64,000 nucleotides of DNA from Winogradskyella litoriviva (GTDB lineage: Bacteria > Bacteroidota > Bacteroidia > Flavobacteriales > Flavobacteriaceae): NCBI RefSeq assembly GCF_013249065.1, contig NZ_JABRWQ010000001.1, positions 620,001-684,000 of the forward strand, read 5' to 3'. Of the stretch, positions 45,258 to 54,088 are shown in pieces. The translations under genes and the position numbers were made by a program. The notes beneath the pieces are model-generated. The model saw only the letters and a program-made list of their open reading frames with translations. It was not told the origin of the DNA and searched no databases. The first letter of the stretch is position 1; the number at the start of each line of letters is the position of its first letter.

Positions 45258-46277
45258 CTACACTTCAAATGTTGGATCTACATGTTCTTTTATCAATTCT
45301 CTTAAGCTCTCTATAGTTTCCCAATCTTCATTATCTCCAGAATTGTAACTAAAGCCCTGTTTTACTTTTTTTGCGTTAAAAGCTTTTACAAAATCTTCTG
45401 TTTTCCATTGGTGCATTGCAGGTAAAATAGTGTAATATTTACCAAGATCGTATGTGTAGAAAGAATCGGATGACGTTATCATTTCTTCATGTACTTTTTC
45501 GCCAGGCCTTATCCCAACAATTGGTTTTTCGCAATTTGGACCAATAGCTTCTGCCACATCCATAATTTTATATGAAGGTATTTTAGGTACAAATAATTCT
45601 CCTCCCCAAGCATGTTCTAAAGCATGCATAACCATATCTACACCTCCTTGAAGTGATATATTGAAACGTGTCATGTTAGGGTCTGTAATTGGCAATTTGT
45701 TTTCTTCGTTTTTCTTTTTAATAAAAAATGGAATTACCGATCCATTAGAACCCATAACGTTACCATACCTTACCACCGAAAATTTAATAGGCTTATCTCC
45801 CTTTATATTATTAGCAGCAATAAATAATTTATCTGAAGTCAATTTTGTGGCTCCATACAAATTAATAGGCGCACAAGCTTTGTCTGTAGATAAGGCTACA
45901 ACACGTTCTACATTAGTTCTTAAGCAGGCATCTACAACATTTTCTGCTCCGTTTATGTTGGTTTTTATACATTCGTCAGGATTATATTCTGCTATATGAA
46001 CGTGTTTCATCGCAGCTGCATGAATCACATAATCAATGCGTTGAAAGGCTCTAACTAAACGTTCCTTATCTCTAACATTACCAATAAAGAAGCGAATTTG
46101 TGGAAAGCGCTCTGGCGGATATTCTTGAGCCATTTGAAACTGCTTTTGCTCGTCCCTAGAAAATATGACTAGCTTTTTTATATCTGGATAGGTCTCAAAA
46201 ATATGTTTTGTGAGTGCCTTTCCTAATGAGCCTGTACCTCCTGTAATTAATATAGATTTATCCTTTAAGCTGAACAT
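45258..46277 (-). CDS. pseB: UDP-N-acetylglucosamine 4,6-dehydratase (inverting), PseB
   Basis: 339 residues. ITGGTGSLGKALT is the NADP-binding loop; Thr131, Asp132, Lys133 and Tyr141 (STDKACAPINLYGATK) fall at the same numbers as the catalytic residues of Helicobacter FlaA1/PseB. The enzyme removes water from UDP-GlcNAc and inverts C5 to give a 4-keto-6-deoxy-L-arabino sugar nucleotide, the first step toward pseudaminic acid. It is first in its operon with a consensus promoter upstream. Confidence 0.94.
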   Translation of the reverse strand: MFSLKDKSILITGGTGSLGKALTKHIFETYPDIKKLVIFSRDEQKQFQMAQEYPPERFPQIRFFIGNVRDKERLVRAFQRIDYVIHAAAMKHVHIAEYNPDECIKTNINGAENVVDACLRTNVERVVALSTDKACAPINLYGATKLTSDKLFIAANNIKGDKPIKFSVVRYGNVMGSNGSVIPFFIKKKNEENKLPITDPNMTRFNISLQGGVDMVMHALEHAWGGELFVPKIPSYKIMDVAEAIGPNCEKPIVGIRPGEKVHEEMITSSDSFYTYDLGKYYTILPAMHQWKTEDFVKAFNAKKVKQGFSYNSGDNEDWETIESLRELIKEHVDPTFEV

Positions 46278-46336
46278 AAATACGTCTTATTTATTGTAAT
46301 ATTTTTTTATTATAATTTCAAAATTATAATGGTAAA

Positions 46337-46366
46337 CAAAAATACTATTATTAATGGACTCAACAA
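46337..46366 (-). promoter_or_regulatory. Bacteroidota-type promoter for the pseB operon
   Basis: Minus-strand TTG (46366-46364), 19-nt spacer and TATTTTTG (46344-46337) match the consensus. The predicted transcript begins about 53 nt before pseB. The rest of the 255-bp gap (46278-46532) has no supported gene. Confidence 0.72.
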
Positions 46367-46532
46367 TATATTGCTCTACTAAACACTCATTAAAAATTCA
46401 TTTAATTGTTCTAATTAAAATCAATAATTATTGTAGTAAAGTAAAAATTAAAACTCTAATTACAAATATTAAGATAATATTAGCACCTATTTTGCCAAGT
46501 AGATTATTCATTTAGCAGTTTGATAATTATAA

Positions 46533-47384
46533 TCAATTATTTATATTTAAAATAGCCTTAAACAAACTATCCTTCCAGTTAGAAATATAGGTAAAGTGTT
46601 TAATTTTTGAAGTATCCAAAACACTGTACTTTGGCCGTTTTGCTTTAGTTGGATAATCTTTTGTTTCTATTTTATTTATTTTTATAGTGCTTTTACTAAG
46701 TCTAAAAATCTCTTTTGCAAAATCATACCAACTAATAACACCCTCATTACTGTAATGGTAAATGCCATAAGATGTGTTTCTGTCTTGAATTAGACCAAGA
46801 ACAATATTTGCTAAATCAATAGCGTATGTTGGGCTACCAATTTGATCACCAACTACACCTATTTCGTCTCGTTCACTAGCTAATCTTTGCATCGTTTTTA
46901 AAAAGTTGTTTCCAAACTCGGAGTACAACCATGATGTTCTAATAATAAAATAATTATTAAGCTTCTCAATAATTTCCTGTTCACCTTCTAACTTTGTTTT
47001 TCCATACACACCAATAGGATTAGTACTATCGGTTTCCTTATAAGGGTTTGAAGCATTACCATCAAACACAAAATCTGTTGAAATATGAATTAAAGTCACT
47101 TGATGTTTACTACAAGATTCCGATAAATATTTTGGCCCTAATACATTAATAATATGAGCTAATTCCGTTTCGGCTTCTGCTTGATCTACATTGGTATATG
47201 CTGCACAATTAATGCAATAATCATATTGTTGATTATTAAAAAAAGACTCAACTTTAGCTTTATTAGTTATATCTAATTCTGAGGATGCTTTAAAGTCAAA
47301 TTCTAGGTTAGGATATTGATGTGCAACACTCTTAATACATTGTCCTAATTGACCGTCCCTTCCGGTAACCAGTACTTTTAACAT
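46533..47384 (-). CDS. rfbD: dTDP-4-dehydrorhamnose reductase
   Basis: 283 residues. VTGRDGQLGQCI is the NAD(P)H loop, INCAAYTNVDQAE and YGKTKLEGE carry the conserved residues including the catalytic Tyr and Lys, and YGIYHYSNEG is a C-terminal family motif. It makes dTDP-L-rhamnose, the last step of the pathway. Its start overlaps the rfbC end by 7 bp. It is the last rfb gene before the 255-bp gap. Confidence 0.96.
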   Translation of the reverse strand: MLKVLVTGRDGQLGQCIKSVAHQYPNLEFDFKASSELDITNKAKVESFFNNQQYDYCINCAAYTNVDQAEAETELAHIINVLGPKYLSESCSKHQVTLIHISTDFVFDGNASNPYKETDSTNPIGVYGKTKLEGEQEIIEKLNNYFIIRTSWLYSEFGNNFLKTMQRLASERDEIGVVGDQIGSPTYAIDLANIVLGLIQDRNTSYGIYHYSNEGVISWYDFAKEIFRLSKSTIKINKIETKDYPTKAKRPKYSVLDTSKIKHFTYISNWKDSLFKAILNINN

Positions 47385-47926
47385 TTCTCTGCATTTTTAA
47401 ATTGTGGTAATACTAAATCTTTATTGGATAGTATAAAATCAGAAACTGGTAATTGCCAATTAATATTCAAATCGGTGTCGTTATAGATTACTCCTGCTTC
47501 AGATGCCTTATTATAAAAATTATCGCATTTATAACTAAAAATAGTTTCGTCTTCTAGAACAATAAATCCATGAGCAAAACCTCTAGGAACAAATAATTGG
47601 GTTTTATTAGCTTCCGTTAGTTCTATAGAAATATGTTCACCAAAGGTTTCTGAGTCTAACCTCATATCTACAGCTACATCTAAAACACTTCCTTTAACGA
47701 CACGTACAAGCTTAGCTTGAGCATAATCACCCATTTGGTAGTGTAAGCCTCTTAAAACACCTTTAGAAGACTGAGATTCGTTGTCTTGCACAAAATTAAT
47801 ATCTAAGTTTAATTTTGAATTAAATGCCTTTTGGTTAAAAGATTCTATAAAATACCCACGTTTATCACTAAAAATGGTAGGCTGAATTATATAGCAACCT
47901 TTTAATTTCGTTTCCTTTATAGTCAT
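47378..47926 (-). CDS. rfbC: dTDP-4-dehydrorhamnose 3,5-epimerase
   Basis: 182 residues. FIESFNQKAF, GVLRGLHYQMGDYAQAKLVRV with the catalytic histidine, DVAVDMR and FVPRGFAHGF are the standard cupin-fold motifs. It epimerises C3 and C5 of dTDP-4-keto-6-deoxyglucose. It lies 1 bp after rfbA and overlaps rfbD. Confidence 0.97.
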   Translation of the reverse strand: MTIKETKLKGCYIIQPTIFSDKRGYFIESFNQKAFNSKLNLDINFVQDNESQSSKGVLRGLHYQMGDYAQAKLVRVVKGSVLDVAVDMRLDSETFGEHISIELTEANKTQLFVPRGFAHGFIVLEDETIFSYKCDNFYNKASEAGVIYNDTDLNINWQLPVSDFILSNKDLVLPQFKNAEKC

Positions 47927-47927
47927 T

Positions 47928-48791
47928 CTATTCAGATACTAAGCTTATTAAATGTTTTCCGTAGCCACTTTTTGTTAATGGCTCAACTATTTTTTTAAAT
48001 TGATTTTTATCTATATAACCCATTTTGTATGCGGCCTCTTCTAAAGCACCAATCTTTAAACCTTGTCGTTCTTCTATAACTTGAACAAATTGCGACGCTT
48101 GCATAAGCGATTTAAAAGTTCCTGTATCTAACCAGGCTGTTCCTTTGTCTAAAACACTAACCTTTAAATTTCCCTGCTTTAAATACGTCTTATTTATATC
48201 TGTAATTTCTAATTCTCCTCTTTTACTAGGCTTTATGTTTTTTGCAATTTCAACAACAGAATTATCATAAAAATAAATCCCAGGAACGGCATAGTTAGAT
48301 TTAGGTACTTCTGGTTTTTCTTCGATTGAAATTGCCACTTCATTCTCATCAAACTCTACAACGCCATAACGTTCTGGGTCATGTACATGATATGCATAAA
48401 TAATTCCGCCATTTGGATCGTTATTTTGTTGAAGTAAATCAGCTAAACCAGATCCATAGAAAATATTGTCACCTAAAATTAAAGCTACCTTATCGTTACC
48501 GATAAATTCTTCTCCAATTATAAAGGCTTCAGCCAAACCATTTGGGGATTCTTGCACTGCGTATTGAAAGTTACAGCCATAACACTTTCCGTCTCCTAAT
48601 AATTTCTGAAATAAAGGTAAGTCTTGAGGTGTTGAAATAATTAAAATCTCCTTAATTCCAGACCACATCAATGTAGAAATTGGATAATAAATCATCGGTT
48701 TATCATAAATAGGCATTAATTGCTTACTTACGGCTAAGGTTAATGGGTGCAATCGGGTGCCAGATCCACCAGCCAAAACTATTCCTTTCAT
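47928..48791 (-). CDS. rfbA: Glucose-1-phosphate thymidylyltransferase
   Basis: 287 residues. [18 protein letters not shown] is the nucleotide-binding signature, ILGDNIFYG and [10 protein letters not shown] are family-specific motifs. It makes dTDP-glucose from dTTP and glucose-1-phosphate, the first step toward dTDP-L-rhamnose, and is normally inhibited by the end product. It sits 10 bp after rfbB. Confidence 0.97.
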   Translation of the reverse strand: MKGIVLAGGSGTRLHPLTLAVSKQLMPIYDKPMIYYPISTLMWSGIKEILIISTPQDLPLFQKLLGDGKCYGCNFQYAVQESPNGLAEAFIIGEEFIGNDKVALILGDNIFYGSGLADLLQQNNDPNGGIIYAYHVHDPERYGVVEFDENEVAISIEEKPEVPKSNYAVPGIYFYDNSVVEIAKNIKPSKRGELEITDINKTYLKQGNLKVSVLDKGTAWLDTGTFKSLMQASQFVQVIEERQGLKIGALEEAAYKMGYIDKNQFKKIVEPLTKSGYGKHLISLVSE

Positions 48792-48801
48792 CTGTTTAAT
48801 T

Positions 48802-49818
48802 TTATTCCTTTTTGTATTTATTTAAATACCACTTAATAGTTTTTATAATACCTGTTTCAAAATTTTCATCAGCTTTCCAATTAAGTTCCTTTTCAATTTT
48901 AGAGGCATCTATAGCATATCTAAAATCATGTCCTGGCCTATCTTTTACAAATGAGATTTGCTCTGAATAAAGTTTTGATTTTGGTAATAATTCATCTAAA
49001 ATATCACAGATTTTATTTGCTATGTATAAATTATTACGCTCATTTTTTCCACCAATGTTATAGGTTTCTCCTGTTTTTCCATGTTTAAAGGCTAAATAAA
49101 TGCCTTTACAATGATCTTCTACATACAACCAATCTCTAATATTTTTACCATCGCCATAAATAGGAATTGCTTCATTATTTATAGCCTTTCTAATGATTGT
49201 AGGAATCAGCTTTTCATCATGTTGTTTTGGACCGTAATTGTTACTACAATTTGTGGTAACCACATTCATGCCATATGTATGGAAATAACTTCTCACAATA
49301 AAGTCTGATGACGCTTTTGAAGCACTGTAAGGGCTATTAGGTGCATAAGGTGTCTCTTCTGTAAATAAACCTGATTTCCCTAAAGTTCCATAAACCTCAT
49401 CTGTAGAAACGTGAAGGAATCTGTTTTCTCCACAACCCTCTTTAACTGAAAAAGGAGCATTCATCCAATAATTTTTAGCAATATTTAATAAATTAAATGT
49501 GCCATAAACATTGGTATTAATAAAAGTATCGGGATTCTTTATTGAATTATCTACATGAGATTCTGCTGCAAAGTGAATCACGCCATTAAACTTATAAGTA
49601 TCAAAAAGCTCATTTACTAATTGAGTATCACAAATATCACCTTTTACAAAAGTGTAATTCTCGTTTTCTTCTTGCTCTTTTAAACTCGAAAGATCGCCCG
49701 CATACGTAAGTTTATCTAAATTTACTATTTCTATTTGCTTATTAGTGTTTAATAAATAAGCAATAAAATTAGACCCTATAAAACCAGCACCTCCTGTAAT
49801 TAGAATTTTTTTATTCAT
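48802..49818 (-). CDS. rfbB: dTDP-glucose 4,6-dehydratase
   Basis: 338 residues. [13 protein letters not shown] binds [27 protein letters not shown] (with the Thr-Asp-Glu active-site triplet) and [12 protein letters not shown] (Tyr-x3-Lys) are intact. It converts dTDP-glucose to the 4-keto-6-deoxy intermediate. It overlaps the end of the Wzz-like gene by 8 bp. Confidence 0.97.
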   Translation of the reverse strand: MNKKILITGGAGFIGSNFIAYLLNTNKQIEIVNLDKLTYAGDLSSLKEQEENENYTFVKGDICDTQLVNELFDTYKFNGVIHFAAESHVDNSIKNPDTFINTNVYGTFNLLNIAKNYWMNAPFSVKEGCGENRFLHVSTDEVYGTLGKSGLFTEETPYAPNSPYSASKASSDFIVRSYFHTYGMNVVTTNCSNNYGPKQHDEKLIPTIIRKAINNEAIPIYGDGKNIRDWLYVEDHCKGIYLAFKHGKTGETYNIGGKNERNNLYIANKICDILDELLPKSKLYSEQISFVKDRPGHDFRYAIDASKIEKELNWKADENFETGIIKTIKWYLNKYKKE

Positions 49819-50863
49819 AATTCTTAATAAAACTAAAAGCTTTTAATGCTAGAAAAGCAAGAATAAAAAACACGATGGTCATAAAAGGAAACAACACACT
49901 GTATCGTCGCTTTATACTACTATCTTTTTTACCCACTTTATCAAACGGAGATAGTACATCGTAAAACGTATTTTCTTCTGCTATGGTTTGATCTATTCTA
50001 TTCAATTCTCTCCTTAAACTTATTTCTTTTAAATATAAATCGAATTCTTTCGTTGCTGTTTTCTCCTCTTGAAGCGGCAATACACTACCTAAACCAAGAG
50101 ATAAGTTTGGACTTTTAGAGTCATTTTTAATAGCCTCTAAATATGTTTTTTGAATACTATCTAATCGATCTAACTGAATATTTATTGATTGACGATCTAT
50201 ATAAGCTAATGTATCTCTAACTCTCTTTTTGTGTTCCGAAAAATCATTCTCAAACGTCTTTCTAAACCCTTCGTGTAAATGTGGAAAAATATCAACCTTG
50301 GAAGATTTGGCTTTTATGGCAAACAACCTACCAGACATTAAGTCTCTATTTTTTATATATTCAATATAACTTAATTCATCTACTAAAGATGTATCTATCG
50401 ATTGCACATACTCATCATATTCTACAAATAAATCATTTTGTGTTTCTGGTCCAGCTTTCAACTCAAAACCAACTAATGTCTTTGCTTCTACCGTATCAAT
50501 TTCAAAAATATTGGATAATTCGGTAAGGTTATTTGAATTTATTAAGGTATTAAAATAACCTATATTACTAGAGAGTTGGTATTTAGAATCAAAGTAAGGC
50601 TCAACAACCATCTCAGAAGAATAAATAGGCTCTTTAGTTTTTTCATAAGCATAACCCAATATGGCAGTTAATACTAAAGCAACTGCCACCAATTTAAAGT
50701 TGTCTACTAGTGGCTTTATAGTATAAATTATAGCTGAAAAAATGCCCTTAAAAATACTACCTATAAAATTGAATAATCTTTGAAATAAATTTCCAATTGC
50801 ATTAAATAATTGCCCTAAATCAACCTCTTCGCTTTGAGGTTGTTGTGGTAATTTTTCACTCAT
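49811..50863 (-). CDS. Wzz-like polysaccharide chain-length determinant
   Basis: 350 residues. An N-terminal cytosolic region of about 55 residues contains an amphipathic repeat (LGQLFNAIGNLFQRLFNFIGSIF), then a membrane helix near 57-75, a periplasmic alpha-helical domain and a second membrane helix near 326-345. Two helices flanking a long coiled periplasmic domain is the Wzz/co-polymerase layout, but the sequence is divergent and there is no tyrosine kinase domain. It probably sets glycan chain length together with one of the Wzy-like proteins. It lies 3 bp after the upstream gene. Confidence 0.75.
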   Translation of the reverse strand: MSEKLPQQPQSEEVDLGQLFNAIGNLFQRLFNFIGSIFKGIFSAIIYTIKPLVDNFKLVAVALVLTAILGYAYEKTKEPIYSSEMVVEPYFDSKYQLSSNIGYFNTLINSNNLTELSNIFEIDTVEAKTLVGFELKAGPETQNDLFVEYDEYVQSIDTSLVDELSYIEYIKNRDLMSGRLFAIKAKSSKVDIFPHLHEGFRKTFENDFSEHKKRVRDTLAYIDRQSINIQLDRLDSIQKTYLEAIKNDSKSPNLSLGLGSVLPLQEEKTATKEFDLYLKEISLRRELNRIDQTIAEENTFYDVLSPFDKVGKKDSSIKRRYSVLFPFMTIVFFILAFLALKAFSFIKNYE

Positions 50864-50866
50864 ATT

Positions 50867-52558
50867 TTATGAATTAAATATTTGTTCTAATATCTTTTTT
50901 GTAATTACGTAAGTTGGTTTTACGCCTGAGGTTCCTAAACCACCAGAGGCTAATGTACTGCCTGTTTCTAACGGATTGTCACTAGCGTAATAAGCATATC
51001 TTACTTTTACGTCTTCATTTATACTACCTCTTACTCGAGATGCTGCTTGTATTGCTTTTTGGTAATGTGCACCTTCCATTTCTAAGCCAATAACATTCCA
51101 AGTTGAATTCTTAAAGAACTTCAATATCTCTTTGTTTTGAAGCGAAGTTCCCAAAACCGTAACCATTGTACCTTCATAAACATCAACTCCACAATCTGAT
51201 AAATCATTTTTGCTCAATTCATTTTTAAAAGGGTAATTATCTGCAGTACCTTCAAAAATGTGAGCATTAGGTATCATTACATCACCTTTTCCTCCTTCTA
51301 AAATTCCGGCTTTACCCATTATTGAAATAGACTTTACATCTAAATGTATTTTTTTACCATCAACCTTTATTGGTTTTAAAAATTCATCTAAGGTTTCATA
51401 GGCTTGCTCTCCAAACGCATAATCCATAACAAAAATGACAGCTTTTTTCTCTACTGCTTCCTCTAAATATTTAAAATCTGATTTAGAAAAATCGATTTTA
51501 TCGGTGTCAAAAATCTGAACATCAATATTAGTCCCAGAACTATCTTTTATTTGAATCATTCCACTTTGCAACGCTGATTTCTCTACTTTATTGCGTAAAG
51601 CCGAATTTTTAGAATCACTTAAAGATTCATAAGTTTCAAATATATCTTTTTTAACCTCAGCGCCTTTAAGTGTTCCTTTTGCAAATAAAGAATTCATTAC
51701 ACTGTGCATATTTGCACTAATAATGTGTATTGGACGCTCTAATAAACCATGTTTATGTAAGGTAGATTTAATAGTGTCTGCCCAAATTTCTCCATGAATA
51801 TGATGCCCTAAACGTTCTCTTAAAACCGGGCTAAAAGTAATTGTACGCTTATTGTTATTAATTGTTTCTTCAATAGCCAATTTACCTAACCAGTATACAA
51901 TATGTAATAATCGTTCTGGCTGAGTTTCTGTAGCAAATTTTGGGTAAGCTTCTGTTAATTCATTAAATGTTCTACCTAAAATATTGGCTGTATGCGTAAT
52001 GGCAATTTCTCGTTCTTTTTGAGTTAATTTCTTTGTAGATTTAACTGCATTTTCTAATTTAACCCAATCTCTAACTGTTCCTCCATCTTCATCTATAATA
52101 ACGCGTTTGCTTATTTTATGAGACTCAACAAACAAGAAAGTAAGGTGTGTTAAAATGTCATATATTTCAGAACGACCTCTTGTAATTTCTATGTTCATTT
52201 GCTCATCGTCTATACGATAGCAGTTACGTCTTCTTTTAGGTGGAATTATAGCTTTGAAGTGAGAATTAGCGTAACCTTCATCACTGGTTAAATTTATAAA
52301 AGTACATTCTTCAATACCTTGTGGTAAACGGTCTACAACATATAGTAAACCCTCTAATTCTGCTTTTTCTTCACCAATAGAACCATATATTTCTGGTCGT
52401 AAAAGCAATAAAGCCTCACGTAATGTTTCTCCGGAAACTCCCATCGGTTTATAAAACCCACGATTAAAGAGGTGACGCATTGTAATATACATGCGTTCTA
52501 TGGCACTTGAGCTTTCTTGAGCTCTAGTTCTTTTATCTATTTTTTTCATTGTACTCAT
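50867..52558 (-). CDS. Unassigned protein with nucleoside-phosphorylase-like C-terminal half (DUF6909-like)
   Basis: 563 residues, no signal or membrane segment. The N-terminal 300 residues are largely helical (IERMYITMRHLFNRGFYKP) without a recognised fold. The C-terminal half has landmarks of the PNP/MTAN/AMP nucleosidase superfamily: GKAGILEGGKGD (415-426) like the GSAG-GxGD strand, GLEMEG (491-496) like the ribose-binding MExE-type motif, and YYASDNPL (about 523-530) like the catalytic SD-x-P loop. From memory it may be the Bacteroidota DUF6909 group. A nucleotide or nucleoside hydrolase role is an inference. It leads the transcript into wzz and rfb genes. Confidence 0.6.
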   Translation of the reverse strand: MSTMKKIDKRTRAQESSSAIERMYITMRHLFNRGFYKPMGVSGETLREALLLLRPEIYGSIGEEKAELEGLLYVVDRLPQGIEECTFINLTSDEGYANSHFKAIIPPKRRRNCYRIDDEQMNIEITRGRSEIYDILTHLTFLFVESHKISKRVIIDEDGGTVRDWVKLENAVKSTKKLTQKEREIAITHTANILGRTFNELTEAYPKFATETQPERLLHIVYWLGKLAIEETINNNKRTITFSPVLRERLGHHIHGEIWADTIKSTLHKHGLLERPIHIISANMHSVMNSLFAKGTLKGAEVKKDIFETYESLSDSKNSALRNKVEKSALQSGMIQIKDSSGTNIDVQIFDTDKIDFSKSDFKYLEEAVEKKAVIFVMDYAFGEQAYETLDEFLKPIKVDGKKIHLDVKSISIMGKAGILEGGKGDVMIPNAHIFEGTADNYPFKNELSKNDLSDCGVDVYEGTMVTVLGTSLQNKEILKFFKNSTWNVIGLEMEGAHYQKAIQAASRVRGSINEDVKVRYAYYASDNPLETGSTLASGGLGTSGVKPTYVITKKILEQIFNS

Positions 52559-52574
52559 ACGTTACTTTAACAAA

Positions 52575-52582
52575 CAAATATA
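52575..52582 (-). promoter_or_regulatory. Candidate -7 box for the PNP-like gene
   Basis: Minus-strand TATATTTG fits TAnnTTTG and lies 17 bp before the ATG at 52558, inside the 27-bp gap after the GH3 gene. No TTG was found at the standard distance. Confidence 0.4.
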
Positions 52583-52585
52583 GTT

Positions 52586-54088
52586 TTATTTAGTTAGATT
52601 AAGTTGGTATAGACTGTCTGCTATTTTTCGGTCGTTAGATAATCTCGGAATTTTGTTTTGTCCGCCAAGTTTTCCAATAGATTTCATGTAAGATTGAAAA
52701 CCATCTTTTTTTATTTTCGTTATTTTTAAAGGCCTTAAAACTTTACCATCTATTAAATCTAAATAGTAAGAGTTTTGTTGTTTTAAAGACGTTTCTATAG
52801 CGTTAATTAATTCCTGTTCATTTTCTGGTTCAATTTCAAATTCAATTAACCATTCGTGGAATGGCAAGCCTTCTTCTGGATTTATTTGAGGTGCAACCGT
52901 AAATTCGTTAACAGAAATAGAAGTGTTTTCTGTAGCTTCTTTTAAAGCCTGTTCGACTTCTTTCCCAATAACATGTTCGCCAAAGGCGGAAATAAAATGC
53001 TTAATTCTTCCACTTACAATCACTCTATATGGTTTTAATGATGTAAACTGAACAGTGTCTCCAATATTGTATGCCCAAAGTCCGGCTGTAGTAGAAATAA
53101 TCATTACATAATTTACGTCTAACTTTACATCTGCAATGGTGATACGTTTTGGATTCTCTTCAAAAAAATGATCCGCTTCTACAAATTCATAAAAAATGCC
53201 AGAATTAAGCTGAAGTAACATGCCTTTTTCATCTTGTTTATCTTGAAATGCAAAAAATCCTTCGCTTGCAGGATACAGTTCTATACTGTCAACTTTTCTT
53301 CCTATTAAATTTTCGAATTTAGCTCTATAGGGTTCATAATTTACACCTCCAAAAATGAAAAGGTTGAAATTCTTAAAAAGGTCACCAACGCTTTTTCCTG
53401 ATTTTTCAATAAGTTTTTCAAAATACATTTGCACCCAAGACGGAATCCCAGAAATGATACTCATGTCTTCATTTATAGTTTCTTCTACAATGGCATCAAC
53501 TTTAGTTTCCCAATCGTCAATACAATTTGTTTTAAGACTTGGCATTCTATTTTTCTGAAGATATTTAGGAACATAATGTGCCACAATACCTGAAAGTCTA
53601 CCTAATTTAATACCATTCTTTTCTTCTAAAATAGGACTCCCTTGAAGAAAAATCATTTTACCGTCTACAAACTTTGAATTTCCTGTTTCGTGAATATAAA
53701 GTAGAATAGCATTTCTGGCTGCTTCTACATGAGTTGGCATACTTTCCTTGGTAATAGGAATGTATTTTGCGCCAGAGGTGGTACCAGAGGTTTTAGCAAA
53801 ATAAATAGGTTTGCCTTTCCATAATATATTTTCTTCACCAGCAACAACACGTTCTACATAAGGTTTTAATTCTTCGTAATCTCTAATTGGAACTTGCTTA
53901 TGGAAGTCTGTAATTGATGTAATTGAACTAAAATTATGGTCTTTTCCAAATGCCGTATACCTAGCCTCTTCTATTAAATTTTTAAAAACTTTTTGTTGAG
54001 TTTCAACAGGTTTATTAGCCCATTTTTGAATAGACTTATAAACACGTTTTGCAAATGGTTTTGCTAAGGCTGCTTTTATTGATAACAT
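52586..54088 (-). CDS. GH3 family acyl-adenylate/amido-synthetase-like protein
   Basis: 500 residues spanning the full GH3 length. Motifs include YFAKTSGTTSGAKYIPIT (ATP-binding loop), ELYPASEGFFAFQD, YNIGDTVQFTSLKPYRVIVSGRIKHFISAFGEHV and the C-terminal small domain. Plant members join amino acids to hormones; the substrate of bacterial members is not established. Its start codon shares one base with the stop of the M23 peptidase gene (TAATG), so the two are translationally coupled, which hints at an envelope-related role. Confidence 0.88.
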   Translation of the reverse strand: MLSIKAALAKPFAKRVYKSIQKWANKPVETQQKVFKNLIEEARYTAFGKDHNFSSITSITDFHKQVPIRDYEELKPYVERVVAGEENILWKGKPIYFAKTSGTTSGAKYIPITKESMPTHVEAARNAILLYIHETGNSKFVDGKMIFLQGSPILEEKNGIKLGRLSGIVAHYVPKYLQKNRMPSLKTNCIDDWETKVDAIVEETINEDMSIISGIPSWVQMYFEKLIEKSGKSVGDLFKNFNLFIFGGVNYEPYRAKFENLIGRKVDSIELYPASEGFFAFQDKQDEKGMLLQLNSGIFYEFVEADHFFEENPKRITIADVKLDVNYVMIISTTAGLWAYNIGDTVQFTSLKPYRVIVSGRIKHFISAFGEHVIGKEVEQALKEATENTSISVNEFTVAPQINPEEGLPFHEWLIEFEIEPENEQELINAIETSLKQQNSYYLDLIDGKVLRPLKITKIKKDGFQSYMKSIGKLGGQNKIPRLSNDRKIADSLYQLNLTK

